DNA from: Streptomyces sp. XD-27
Lineage (GTDB): Bacteria; Actinomycetota; Actinomycetes; Streptomycetales; Streptomycetaceae
Assembly: GCF_030553055.1 (NCBI RefSeq)
Contig: NZ_CP130713.1
Span: forward strand, 3,968,001 to 4,032,000
Length of the DNA stretch: 64,000 nucleotides
Direction of reading: 5' to 3'
Under the pieces are notes generated by a model. It ran no database searches and was not told where the DNA came from. It saw only the letters and a list, made by a program, of their open reading frames with translations. Below are positions 33,590 to 42,167 of the stretch, piece after piece (position 1 is the first letter of the stretch; each line of letters opens with the position of its first letter). A program made the translations under genes and the position numbers.

Positions 33590-34372
33590 ATGGTGAGCAA
33601 GAAGTCGGTGGTCCGCCGGACGGCATCCACCGCCGCCGTACTGGCGGTCGCGGCCGTGACGCTGGCGCTGACGCTGGGGGGCTGTTCGTCGATGGACACC
33701 ACCTCGCCGAAGAGCGCCCGGGATGACGCCGGTTCCGAGGCTGACGGCAAGTTCGGCTCCGTCGACTGCCGCAAGGCCAAGTGCATAGCGCTCACCTTCG
33801 ACGCCGGGCCCGGCGAGGACACCCCGCAGCTGCTGGACACGTTGAAGAAGGAGAAGGTGCCCGCGACCTTCTTCCTGCTCGGCAAGAACCACGTCCTCAA
33901 GTACCCCGACGTCGTACGCCGCATCGCGCGCGAGGGGCACGAGGTGGCCAACCACACCTGGACGCACCAGGTGCTGACGGATCTCGACGCCGACGAGATA
34001 CGCGAGGAGCTGGGCCGCACCCAGGACGCCATCAAGAAGATCACCGGCCGCAAGCCCGTCCTGATGCGCCCGCCCCAGGGCCGCGTCGACGACGAGGTCA
34101 CCAAGGTCAGCAAGGAACTCGGGCTCTCCCAGGTCCTGTGGAGCGTCACCGCCAAGGACTACAAGACCACCGACTCCGAGCTGATCAAGAAGCGGGTGCT
34201 CGACCAGGCGGGCCAGGACGGGATCATCCTGCTGCACGACATCTACGCCGGCACGGTGCCCGCCGTCCCCGGGATCATCGCCGAGCTGAAGAAGCGCGGG
34301 TACACCTTCGTGACGGTGCCGCAGTTGCTCGCCCCGGCCGAGCCGAAGCCGGGCGAGGTCTACCGGCCGTAA
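33590..34372 (+). CDS. polysaccharide deacetylase lipoprotein (NodB domain)
   Basis: 260 residues. Signal peptide with lipobox TLGGC, then a NodB domain from about 60. Motif 1 is TFDAG where many members have TFDDG, so one metal-ligand Asp position is Ala; motif 2 NHTWTH, motif 3 RPPQGRVDD, motif 4 LWSVTAKDY and motif 5 LLHDIY are present. It should remove acetyl groups from cell-wall glycans outside the membrane. Start at ATG 33590, with GTGAG upstream; GTG at 33584 is equally possible. Convergent with the L,D-transpeptidase-like gene, 16 bp away. Confidence 0.88.
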   Translation: MVSKKSVVRRTASTAAVLAVAAVTLALTLGGCSSMDTTSPKSARDDAGSEADGKFGSVDCRKAKCIALTFDAGPGEDTPQLLDTLKKEKVPATFFLLGKNHVLKYPDVVRRIAREGHEVANHTWTHQVLTDLDADEIREELGRTQDAIKKITGRKPVLMRPPQGRVDDEVTKVSKELGLSQVLWSVTAKDYKTTDSELIKKRVLDQAGQDGIILLHDIYAGTVPAVPGIIAELKKRGYTFVTVPQLLAPAEPKPGEVYRP

Positions 34373-34388
34373 TCGGCCATCCGCCGCG

Positions 34389-35285
34389 TCAGCGGGCCAG
34401 GTACCGCGCGTCGCCCATCACCACGACCGGGTGCCGGTCCGGGTCCAGCGTCCGCAGCAGCCGTTCCATGTGCTGTAGCGAGAGGCTGACGCAGCCGTGC
34501 GTGGGACCGTCGTGGTCCACGTGGATCCAGATGCCGCCGCCCTTCTTCGCGCCCAGCGGCCGGGTCCAGTCCAGCGGTGAGGTGCCGGCGACGCGGTTGT
34601 AGTTGATGGCGATCACATAGTCGAAGGCCCCGGCCAGCGGCTCGCCCTCGAAGTCGACGCCGGTGGCGATGAAGCCGGCCGAGTGGTCGTACGGCAGCTT
34701 CGTACCGGGATCGGGGCGCAGCCCGCCCGCGTCGGTGAGGCCGAAGACGCCCCTCGGCGAGCGCAGATCGCCCAGGCGGTGGTGGTCGGTCCAGCCGCGC
34801 AGCGCGTTGTGGGCGGGCCAGGCGGGGCCGGCCTGCCAGCCCGCCGCGGTGCGCTCGTACAGCACGACGGTGGACCGGGAGGAGTGGCGGCCCGCGCCGG
34901 TCACCACCACCACCTGGCGCGCGTCGCGGGGCACGCGGGCCCGGGTCCGCGGGCCGAGGCCCGGCAGCTCCGCCGGGAGCCGGCCGGGGCGGGTCAGGGC
35001 GAGGTCCGGGCGGGGGCGCGGCCCCGCGGCGGCCGGGGCCCCACCGGGGCCGGTGGCGTGGGCCCTGCCCGGCCGGTCGTCCGGGGCCTTGCCGTCACCG
35101 GAGGCCCGGGCCCGACCCGGCCCGGCTACCGGAGCCTTGCCGTCGCCCGCCCGCCGCGCCTCGCCCTCACCCGCGCCCGGCGTGTCCGGCGTCTCCCGCG
35201 GGCTCGCGTAACCGACCAGCACGCCCATGAACAGCAGCGCCGCGGCCGCCAGGACGCGGAACCTCAGGGGTCGGCGAGCGGGCAT
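34389..35285 (-). CDS. L,D-transpeptidase-like (YkuD) exported protein
   Basis: 298 residues. An N-terminal membrane anchor or signal (FRVLAAAALLFMGVLVGYA) is followed by an Ala/Gly/Pro/Arg-rich linker to about residue 100 and a YkuD-like domain. The catalytic motif is THGCVSLSL, with Cys and His but Ser where L,D-transpeptidases usually have Arg. The preceding GGGIWIHVDHDGP and YVIAINYNR fit the family. It may crosslink peptidoglycan or act as a carboxypeptidase-like relative. ATG at 35285 has GGGAGGA seven bases upstream. It follows aspS on the same strand but a terminator separates them. Confidence 0.82.
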   Translation of the reverse strand: MPARRPLRFRVLAAAALLFMGVLVGYASPRETPDTPGAGEGEARRAGDGKAPVAGPGRARASGDGKAPDDRPGRAHATGPGGAPAAAGPRPRPDLALTRPGRLPAELPGLGPRTRARVPRDARQVVVVTGAGRHSSRSTVVLYERTAAGWQAGPAWPAHNALRGWTDHHRLGDLRSPRGVFGLTDAGGLRPDPGTKLPYDHSAGFIATGVDFEGEPLAGAFDYVIAINYNRVAGTSPLDWTRPLGAKKGGGIWIHVDHDGPTHGCVSLSLQHMERLLRTLDPDRHPVVVMGDARYLAR

Positions 35286-35310
35286 CAGGCGGTCCTCCCG
35301 GACGGATGTC

Positions 35311-35350
35311 GAGCGGTGTCGGAGGGGGGCGGAGCGGTGTCGGAGGGGGG
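35311..35350. repeat. 19-bp direct repeat, period 21
   Basis: GAGCGGTGTCGGAGGGGGG occurs at 35311-35329 and 35332-35350 in the promoter region of the L,D-transpeptidase-like gene. Confidence 0.85.
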
Positions 35351-35408
35351 CAGGGTCTGACTCCACTCTCAGCCTGGCGGCTGTCGCACGCCCGCCGCGA
35401 CACGGCAA

Positions 35409-35438
35409 AGGACCCCGGCCCAACCGGGCCGGGGTCCT
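35409..35438. terminator. terminator of aspS
   Basis: A perfect 13-bp stem, AGGACCCCGGCCC (35409-35421) with GGGCCGGGGTCCT (35426-35438), loop AACC, 36 bp past the aspS stop. Confidence 0.88.
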
Positions 35439-35474
35439 CCGAACGCGTGTCCGACCGCTACCGCGGTCCGACGG

Positions 35475-37253
35475 CTACTTCTCCGCCTGCTTGATCTGCA
35501 CCGGCTTGCGCAGCGACAGGTGCAGTTCCTTCCAGCGCGCCTCGTCGACCTCGCTCGGGGCGCCCATCAGCAGGTCCTGCGCGTTGCCGTTGAGCGGGAA
35601 CGCGATCGTCTCGCGGATGTTCGGCTCGTCGGCCAGCAGCATCACGATGCGGTCGACGCCCGGCGCGATGCCGCCGTGCGGCGGGGCGCCGAACTTGAAC
35701 GCGCGCAGCATGCCGCCGAACTCGCTCTCGACCTCTTCCTTCGAGTAGCCCGCGATGCCGAACGCCTTGTACATGATGTCCGGCTCGTGGTTCCGGATCG
35801 CGCCGGAGGACAGCTCGACGCCGTTGCAGACGATGTCGTACTGCCAGGCCAGGATGTCCAGCGGGTCCTGGGTCTCCAGCGCCTCCAGGCCGCCCTGCGG
35901 CATGGAGAACGGGTTGTGCGAGAACTCGATCTGGCCGGTGTCCTCGTTCTTCTCGAACATCGGGAAGTCGACGATCCAGCAGAAGCGGAAGACGTTCTCC
36001 TCGAAGTGGCCGGCGCGCTTGGCGGCCTCGACGCGCACCGCGCCCATGATCTTGGAGACCTCGTCGAACTCGCCGGCGCCGAAGAAGACCGCGCCGCCCG
36101 GCTTGAGGCCCAGCGCCTCGGTGAGCGCCGCCACGTCGTCCTCGGTGAGGAACTTGGCGATCGGGCCGGTCAGCGCGCCGTCGTCGCCGACGCGGACCCA
36201 GGCCAGGCCCTTCGCGCCGTGCTCGACCGCGAACTCACCCATCTGGTCGAAGAACTTGCGCGGCTGGTCGGCGGTGTCCGGCACGGCCAGGGCGCGCACG
36301 TGCTTGTCGGCGAACGCCTTGAAGCCCGAGCCCGCGAAGACGTCCGAGACGTCCACCAGCTCCAGCTTGGCGCGCAGGTCCGGCTTGTCGGAGCCGTACT
36401 TCACCATCGCCTCGCGGAACGGGATGCGCGGGAACGGCGAGGTGACGTGGCGGCCGCCGCCGAACTCCTCGAAGAGGTCGGTCATGACCTTCTCGATGAC
36501 CTGGAAGACGTCCTCCTGCTCGACGAAGGACATCTCCATGTCGAGCTGGTAGAACTCGCCCGGCGAGCGGTCGGCGCGGGCGTCCTCGTCGCGGAAGCAC
36601 GGCGCGATCTGGAAGTAGCGGTCGAAGCCCGCGATCATCAGCAGCTGCTTGAACTGCTGCGGGGCCTGCGGCAGCGCGTAGAACTTGCCGGGGTGCAGCC
36701 GCGACGGCACGAGGAAGTCGCGGGCGCCCTCGGGCGAGGTCGCGGACAGGATCGGGGTGGCCAGCTCGTGGAAGCCGAGCGCGGTCATCTCGCGGCGGAG
36801 CGCGGCGATGACCTGGGAGCGCAGGATGATGTTGCGGTGCATGCGCTCGCGGCGCAGGTCCAGGAAGCGGTACTCCAGGCGCCGCTCCTCGTTGACGCCG
36901 TCGTCCGTGTTGATCGTGAACGGGATCTGGTCGGCGGCGCCCAGCACCTCGACCTCGGCGACCTCGACCTCGATCTCGCCGGTGGGCAGGTCGGGGTTGA
37001 CGTTGTCGGCGCCCCGGCTGACGACCCTGCCGTCGATCCGGACGACGGTCTCCTTGGTGAGGTGGCTCAGCGCCTCGTTGGCGGGGGTGCCGGGACGGGC
37101 GACGAGCTGGACCAGACCGTAGTGGTCGCGGAGATCGATGAAGAGGATGCCGCCCAGATCACGCCGATTGTGCAGCCAGCCGGAGAGGCGCACGTCGGTG
37201 TCGACGTCAGCGGCGCGGAGCTCGCCGCAGGTGTGGGACCGGTACCGATGCAT
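35475..37253 (-). CDS. aspS: aspartyl-tRNA synthetase
   Basis: 592 residues, class II synthetase of the bacterial type: N-terminal OB-fold ([20 protein letters not shown]), catalytic domain with motif 2 [19 protein letters not shown], an internal GAD insertion (about 290-420), and motif 3 [13 protein letters not shown]. The RSPGEFYQ segment has one more residue than the RQPEFTQ of the E. coli enzyme. ATG at 37253 lacks a strong ribosome site (TGGATGAACG). Whether it is discriminating or also charges tRNA-Asn cannot be decided here. Confidence 0.95.
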   Translation of the reverse strand: MHRYRSHTCGELRAADVDTDVRLSGWLHNRRDLGGILFIDLRDHYGLVQLVARPGTPANEALSHLTKETVVRIDGRVVSRGADNVNPDLPTGEIEVEVAEVEVLGAADQIPFTINTDDGVNEERRLEYRFLDLRRERMHRNIILRSQVIAALRREMTALGFHELATPILSATSPEGARDFLVPSRLHPGKFYALPQAPQQFKQLLMIAGFDRYFQIAPCFRDEDARADRSPGEFYQLDMEMSFVEQEDVFQVIEKVMTDLFEEFGGGRHVTSPFPRIPFREAMVKYGSDKPDLRAKLELVDVSDVFAGSGFKAFADKHVRALAVPDTADQPRKFFDQMGEFAVEHGAKGLAWVRVGDDGALTGPIAKFLTEDDVAALTEALGLKPGGAVFFGAGEFDEVSKIMGAVRVEAAKRAGHFEENVFRFCWIVDFPMFEKNEDTGQIEFSHNPFSMPQGGLEALETQDPLDILAWQYDIVCNGVELSSGAIRNHEPDIMYKAFGIAGYSKEEVESEFGGMLRAFKFGAPPHGGIAPGVDRIVMLLADEPNIRETIAFPLNGNAQDLLMGAPSEVDEARWKELHLSLRKPVQIKQAEK

Positions 37254-37416
37254 CGTTCATCCAAGTCGTCTGGTCGGAGGGCGGTGGACACCCGCTGGGT
37301 GCGTGGGCACCCGCTGGAGCTGGAGAGGCGGGATACACGCTGTAGGCCACCCGCAAGGGTACCGGCGTCCCGCCTCTCACTGGTAAGGCTGTGGCAAATG
37401 CTCATAAGGTAGTGCA

Positions 37417-39627
37417 ATGCGCACCGAGGACGTCCTGGCCGCCGTCGCCACCGGCCTGTGGCGCTGGGACGGTGCCTCGGAGTGCGTCACCCTCGACGCC
37501 GAGGCCGCCCGGCTGATCGGGCTGCCCGCCGAGCCGACCGTACTGGGCGAGTCGGCCATCCGCGCCCGTTTCCACCCGGTGGACTGGGTCGGGGTCCAGG
37601 CCGTCGCCGAGCTCGCGATAGCCGAGGGCACCCTGGCGGAGGCCCGGCTGCGGGTGGTGGACGGGCGCGGCACCGTGCTGCGGACCATACGCACCCGGTG
37701 CCGGCTGACGACCACCGCGGCCGGCGACCAGCAGCTCGTCGGCACCTTCCAGGAGGTCGCGGGGCCGCAACCGGGCGCCGGGGCGGCCCGGCCCGGCACC
37801 GGGGCCGGCCGGCCCGGCGGCGAGACCTGGGCGGGCACCGACGAGTGGCGGCGCGGCCGGGAGGCGTTCCTGCTGGACGCGGGCCGGGCGCTCGCCGAGG
37901 CGGTCTCGACCACCGAGGTGCTGCGGGTGGTCTCCGGCCTGTCCATGCCGGGCTTCGAGCCGTCGGGGATGGCCGTCCTGGGCGCCGACGGCGACCGGAT
38001 CACGATCATCGGGCACCACGGGCACCGGCCGGAGGACGAGAAGCCGTTCCTGGACCTGAGGGTGGACGGCGACCATCCGCCCGCCGAGGTGATCCGTACC
38101 GGGCGGGCGGTCTATCTGCCGACCCCGGAGGAGTACCGGCGGCGCTTCCCGGCCGCCTTCCGGCTCACCGAGCGGTTCAAGCGCCGCTCCTGGGCCTTTC
38201 TGCCGCTGACCGTCGCGGGCCACACCATGGGCGCCTGGATGGCGGCGTTCAACCATCCGGTGGCGTTCAGCCCGGACGAGCGCTCGGTGCTCGGCACGGT
38301 CGCCCGGATGCTCGCCCAGGCGCTGTCCCGCGCCCACCTGCACGACACGGAGCGCGCGCTGTCCGACGGGCTCCAGCGCACCATGCTGCCCGCCGCCAAG
38401 CCCGACATACCCGGGCTCTCGGTGGCCGCGCGCTATGTGCCGACCGGCGGCGGGCTCCAGGTGGGCGGCGACTGGTACGACGTGATCGACCTGCCGTCGG
38501 GGCGTACGGCCCTGGTCATCGGCGACGTACAGGGCCACGACGTGCGGGCGGCCGGGCTGATGGGCCAGCTGCGGATCGCGCTGCGCGCGTACGCCGCCGA
38601 GGGCCACCACCCGGACGCCGTGCTCTCCCGGGCCTCCCGCTTCCTGGCCGGCCTGGTCGACGGGTCGGGGCAGCAGGCGGCGGGCGCGTACGACGCCCCG
38701 GACGCGTACGCCCCGCACGCCTACGCCCCGGACAGGTACGGCCCGGACGCCTACGACCCGCGCTTCGCGACCTGCCTGTACGCCGAGGTGGACCCGGTGG
38801 CGGGGACCCTCGACATCGCCCGCGCGGGCCACTGCGACCCGGCGGTACGGCTCGCCGACGGCACGCTGATGACGCGGCCCACCGCGGGCGGGCTGCCGCT
38901 GGGGATCGACCCCGACGCCGACTATCCGACGACGCGGATCGTGCTCGACCCGGGCGAGACGCTGCTGCTGTGCACCGACGGCCTGATCGAGACCGGCGGG
39001 CACGACCTGGACAGCGGCTGGGCGCGGATCCGCGAGGTCTGCGAGGCGCACCCGGCCGACAGCCCCGGCGGCCTGGAGGGCCTGGCCGACGCCCTGGTCC
39101 AGGCCGTGCACGGCCCCGCCTCCCACCACACCACCGGCCCGCTCGCCGACCGCCGCGAGGACGACATCGCGCTGCTGCTGATCAGCCGGGACGCGGAGGT
39201 GTGCGTCGTGGGGGCGCGGTCGGCGCCGCTGCGGCGTACGGCGATGACGGTCGCCCAGGCCCAGCCGGAGCGGATCGCCGACGGCCGCGAGCAGGTGCGC
39301 CAGCTCCTCCACGACTGGCTGGACCCCGACCAGGTCGAGTCGGCCGTGCTGCTGGTCTCCGAGCTGATCACCAACGTCCTGGTGCACACCGACGGCGACG
39401 CGCTGATGCTCGCCGAGATCAGCGGCAAGCGCGGCGCGCGCCGCTTCCGCCTGGACGTGGCGGACGACAGCGACGAACTCCCCCACCGCCGCCGGCCCGG
39501 CGAACTGGCCTCCTCGGGCCGCGGCCTGTGGCTGCTGGAGATGCTCGCCGACACGTGGGGCGTGGACCCGCGGGGCACGGGCAAGTGCATCTGGTTCGAG
39601 TTGCGGGAGGGCTCGCGGTCGGCCTAG
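37417..39627 (+). CDS. PAS-GAF-SpoIIE phosphatase-HATPase regulatory protein
   Basis: 736 residues combining a PAS-like N-terminus (about 1-115), a GAF domain (about 150-310), a SpoIIE/PP2C phosphatase (about 335-600, with VIGDVQGHD, LLCTDGLIE and EDDIALLLI) and a C-terminal RsbW-type HATPase (about 615-735, N-box SELITNVLVHT). It is a sensor that could both phosphorylate and dephosphorylate an anti-sigma antagonist, a frequent Streptomyces design. The phosphatase domain contains a roughly 25-residue Asp/Ala/Tyr/Pro-rich insertion (YAPHAYAPDRYGPDAYDP, near 428-448). ATG at 37417 has AAGG upstream. No membrane segments. No paired anti-sigma gene is adjacent. Confidence 0.88.
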   Translation: MRTEDVLAAVATGLWRWDGASECVTLDAEAARLIGLPAEPTVLGESAIRARFHPVDWVGVQAVAELAIAEGTLAEARLRVVDGRGTVLRTIRTRCRLTTTAAGDQQLVGTFQEVAGPQPGAGAARPGTGAGRPGGETWAGTDEWRRGREAFLLDAGRALAEAVSTTEVLRVVSGLSMPGFEPSGMAVLGADGDRITIIGHHGHRPEDEKPFLDLRVDGDHPPAEVIRTGRAVYLPTPEEYRRRFPAAFRLTERFKRRSWAFLPLTVAGHTMGAWMAAFNHPVAFSPDERSVLGTVARMLAQALSRAHLHDTERALSDGLQRTMLPAAKPDIPGLSVAARYVPTGGGLQVGGDWYDVIDLPSGRTALVIGDVQGHDVRAAGLMGQLRIALRAYAAEGHHPDAVLSRASRFLAGLVDGSGQQAAGAYDAPDAYAPHAYAPDRYGPDAYDPRFATCLYAEVDPVAGTLDIARAGHCDPAVRLADGTLMTRPTAGGLPLGIDPDADYPTTRIVLDPGETLLLCTDGLIETGGHDLDSGWARIREVCEAHPADSPGGLEGLADALVQAVHGPASHHTTGPLADRREDDIALLLISRDAEVCVVGARSAPLRRTAMTVAQAQPERIADGREQVRQLLHDWLDPDQVESAVLLVSELITNVLVHTDGDALMLAEISGKRGARRFRLDVADDSDELPHRRRPGELASSGRGLWLLEMLADTWGVDPRGTGKCIWFELREGSRSA

Positions 39628-39643
39628 CCCCGGGCGGGGGCCG

Positions 39644-39720
39644 GCCCGGGGCCGGGGCCAGCCCGGGGCCGGGGCCAGCCCGGGGCCGTCGTCAGCCGGG
39701 GCCGTCGTCAGCCGGGGCAC
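39644..39720. repeat. 17/16-bp tandem repeats at the 3' end of the AI-2E-family gene
   Basis: GCCCGGGGCCGGGGCCA at 39644 and 39661, then GCCCGGGGCCGTCGTCA at 39678, then a 16-bp unit at 39695 and a partial copy. The minus-strand stop codon (TCA on plus, 39692-39694) lies inside one unit, so the repeat defines the gene end. Confidence 0.88.
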
Positions 39721-40825
39721 CCTGGCCCGCAGCACTCGCCTCGTACATCGAGCGCAGCTCGGACAGCACCCCGAAGGCCGCCGCGGCCAGCGGGACGGCC
39801 AGCAGCATGCCGAGGATGCCGGCGACACTGGCACCGGCGGTGATCGTGATCATGACGAGCGCGGGGTGCATCTGCACCGTCCGGCTCTGCACCACCGGCT
39901 GGAGCACATGCCCCTCGATCACCTGCACCGCCAGCACCACCCCCAGCGTCCACGCGGCGATGTCGAGACCGCCGTCGGCCAGCGCCACGAGCACCGCGAC
40001 GGTCCCGGAGAGGAACGCTCCCAGGTACGGGATGTACGCGCCGACGAAGACGAGCGCGGCCAGCCCCGCCGCGCCCGGCACGCCCAGGACCAGCAGCCCG
40101 ATCCCGATGAGCACGGCGTCGATGAGCGCGATGATCGTCGTACCGCGCATGAAGCCCTCGACGGCCGCGAAGGCGCGGCGGCCCATGGCCTCCAGGTGGT
40201 GGCCGCGCCCGGTCGGGGCGAGGGAGTGGAGCACGGCGGCCGCCTTGTACGAGTCGCGCAGGAAGAAGAAGGTCAGGAACAGCGCCAGCACCGAGATGGC
40301 GATCATCTCGCCGAGGATGCTGATGCCCTGCAACACGCCCAGGGCCGCCGTCCCGCCGAACCTGCTGCCCAGCTCCTTGACGTTGGAGGCGATGTCGTCG
40401 ACGGAGCTGCCCGCCGTACCGAAGTGGTCGGACAGCTTCCGCGCCGCGTCCTTGATCGCGGCGAGGATCTCGTCGCCGGTGTCGATCAGCGCGGTGACCA
40501 CGATGTATCCGGCGCCGCCGACGACGGCGACCAGGGCGAGGCAGGTCAGCCCGGCGGCCAGCGAGCGGTGCACGCGCATCCGCACCAGCCGCCGGTGCAG
40601 CGGGCCGAGCAGCGCGGTGCCCAGCAGGGCGAGCAGGACGGGCGTCACGGCCGCCTTCACCTGCGCGCAGAGCCAGACCCCGACGCCGCCGACACCGGCG
40701 ACGAGCAGCACCACGACGCACCAGGCCGCCAGCCGGCGGGCCCCGTCCGGCAGGAGCCGACGGTTCGGCGTCTGGTCGGCGCCCGTCTGATCGGTGCCGG
40801 TCTGATCGGTGCCCACACAGCTCAC
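39692..40825 (-). CDS. AI-2E/PerM-family membrane protein
   Basis: 377 residues with about seven to eight membrane helices, UPF0118/AI-2E transporter family. Family features are the paired N-terminal helices, a soluble segment (TGDEILAAIKDAARKLSDHF), then VLALFLTFFFLRD and the glycine-rich FVGAYIPYLGAFLSGTVAVL and GHVLQPVVQSRTVQMHP regions. Members export autoinducer-2 or act as Na+/H+ antiporters, so the substrate is open. The N-terminus has a TDQTGTDQTGADQT repeat. Start GTG at 40825, or GTG at 40816, which has the better-spaced GGTGGGG. Not obviously co-transcribed with pirin because of a 207-bp gap filled by repeats. Confidence 0.85.
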   Translation of the reverse strand: MSCVGTDQTGTDQTGADQTPNRRLLPDGARRLAAWCVVVLLVAGVGGVGVWLCAQVKAAVTPVLLALLGTALLGPLHRRLVRMRVHRSLAAGLTCLALVAVVGGAGYIVVTALIDTGDEILAAIKDAARKLSDHFGTAGSSVDDIASNVKELGSRFGGTAALGVLQGISILGEMIAISVLALFLTFFFLRDSYKAAAVLHSLAPTGRGHHLEAMGRRAFAAVEGFMRGTTIIALIDAVLIGIGLLVLGVPGAAGLAALVFVGAYIPYLGAFLSGTVAVLVALADGGLDIAAWTLGVVLAVQVIEGHVLQPVVQSRTVQMHPALVMITITAGASVAGILGMLLAVPLAAAAFGVLSELRSMYEASAAGQGAPADDGPG

Positions 40826-40912
40826 CCCACCACGCGCCCACCGGGCCTGCGCGCCCGGCGCCCCCGACGGGGTGACTCTCCGTCAGCCGACTGTCTGGGG
40901 GCGCCCCGGGCG

Positions 40913-41032
40913 GTGAGCCTTGGGGTGTCGCCGGGCGGGCCTTGGGGTGGCCCCGGCCGGTGAGCCTTGGGGTGTCGCCGGGCGGGCCTTGGGGTGGCCC
41001 CGGCCGGTGAGCCTTGGGGTGGCCCCGGCCGG
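40913..41032. repeat. 47-bp tandem repeat array after the pirin gene
   Basis: Two identical 47-bp units (40913-40959 and 40960-41006) and a 26-bp partial third (41007-41032) end directly at the pirin stop codon. Each full unit holds two CCTTGGGGTG cores, five in all. On the pirin mRNA this would be a C-rich tract with ACCCCAAGG repeated. Confidence 0.92.
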
Positions 41033-41986
41033 TTACTCCGCGTCGGCGGGGATCGTGCCGAGGCGCCCGGCCTGGAAGTCCTCGAAGGCCTGCGCCAGCT
41101 CGGCATGCGTGTTCATGACGAACGGTCCGTAGTGCATCATCGGCTCGCGGATCGGCCGCCCGCCGAGCAGCACGACCTCGAAGTTCGGGCTGCGCGACTC
41201 CTGGCCCTCGTCGGCCCGTACGGTCAGCGCGTCGCCCGCTCCGAAGACCACCGTCTGACCCGTCCGGAAGGGCCGCCCCTCCGCGCCCGCGGTGCCCCGG
41301 CCGGCCAGCGCGTACGCCAGGCCGTTGAAGTCCGCGCGCCACGGGAGCGTCACTTCCGCGCCGGGGTTCACGGACACGTGCAGCATCGTGATCGGCGTGT
41401 GCGTGACGCCCGGTCCCCGGTGGCCGTCGATCTCACCCGCGATCAGCCGCAGCAGCGCGCCGCCGTCGGCCGACGTCAGCAGCTTGACCCGGCCGCCGCC
41501 GATGTCCTGGTAGCGCGGCGGCATCATCTTGTCCTTCTTCGGCAGGTTCACCCACAGCTGGAGGCCGTGGAAGAGCCCGCCGCTGACCACCAGGGACTCC
41601 GGCGGCGCCTCGATGTGCAGCAGTCCGGAGCCCGCGGTCATCCACTGGGTGTCGCCGCCGTTGATCGTGCCGCCGCCCCCGTGCGAGTCGCGGTGCACGA
41701 AGGTGCCGTCGATGAGGTACGTGACGGTCTCGAACCCGCGATGCGGGTGCCACGGGGTGCCCTTGGCCTCGCCCGGCGCGTACTCCACCTCGCCCATCTG
41801 ATCCATCATGATGAACGGGTCGAGGTGCTGGTAGTCGATTCCGGCGAACGCCCGCCGCACCGGAAAGCCCTCGCCTTCGAAGCCGCCGGGAGCGGTGGCG
41901 ACCCCCAGCACCGGGCGCTGCCGGGCCCCCTCGGGCGCCGCGACGCGGGGCAGCGTCAGCGGATTGTCAATGGTCACTGCTGGCAT
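41033..41986 (-). CDS. pirin-family protein
   Basis: 317 residues, a bicupin pirin. The metal-binding motif is PWHPHRGFETVTYL in the N-terminal cupin, followed by HRDSHGGGGTINGGDTQWM and SGLLHIEAPP; the C-terminal cupin lacks metal ligands, as usual. Pirins include quercetinase-like dioxygenases and redox sensors; in Streptomyces a pirin affects central carbon flux and beta-oxidation. ATG at 41986 has GAGGAGG five bases upstream. A perfect 15-bp palindrome lies 25 bp upstream of the start and is likely the operator. Confidence 0.9.
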   Translation of the reverse strand: MPAVTIDNPLTLPRVAAPEGARQRPVLGVATAPGGFEGEGFPVRRAFAGIDYQHLDPFIMMDQMGEVEYAPGEAKGTPWHPHRGFETVTYLIDGTFVHRDSHGGGGTINGGDTQWMTAGSGLLHIEAPPESLVVSGGLFHGLQLWVNLPKKDKMMPPRYQDIGGGRVKLLTSADGGALLRLIAGEIDGHRGPGVTHTPITMLHVSVNPGAEVTLPWRADFNGLAYALAGRGTAGAEGRPFRTGQTVVFGAGDALTVRADEGQESRSPNFEVVLLGGRPIREPMMHYGPFVMNTHAELAQAFEDFQAGRLGTIPADAE

Positions 41987-42010
41987 GACGGCCTCCTCGG
42001 TCGTTCAGGA

Positions 42011-42025
42011 TTCAACTTAGTTGAA
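42011..42025. promoter_or_regulatory. operator upstream of pirin
   Basis: TTCAACTTAGTTGAA is a perfect palindrome (centre T) just upstream of pirin. Such sites are typical of MarR/HxlR-type redox regulators that control pirin genes elsewhere, but no such regulator is in this window. Confidence 0.6.
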
Positions 42026-42067
42026 CGGTGAACCACCCGCAAGAGGGCCTTATTCCGCCACTCACCC

Positions 42068-42138
42068 TTGACGGACCGCGCCGTCGGCGCGCATGATGAA
42101 CATGCGTTCATGAACGCATGTTCATGAACGCATGTTCA
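42068..42138 (+). promoter_or_regulatory. promoter with three abutting TetR operators
   Basis: TTGACG (42068-42073) and CATGAT (42092-42097), 18 bp apart, are followed at once by three contiguous 14-bp dyads of the form TGAAC-N4-GTTCA: 42097-42110 (N4 ATGC), 42111-42124 and 42125-42138 (both N4 GCAT). They would cover the transcription start. The operon encodes a TetR protein, the probable ligand. Confidence 0.8.
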
Positions 42139-42167
42139 TTACCGTGCGACCGGAGAGGAAGGGTTCG

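Noticed and set aside
37402..39834. 810-codon minus-strand frame opposite the SpoIIE-type gene
   Set aside because: Shadow frame; the plus strand has all phosphatase and HATPase motifs.
39692..40825. Autoinducer-2 exporter as a firm function
   Set aside because: The family name is historical; many members are ion antiporters and nothing in the context shows AI-2 metabolism.
40913..41032. CRISPR array
   Set aside because: The units are contiguous with no unique spacers and no cas genes are nearby, so this is a plain tandem repeat.
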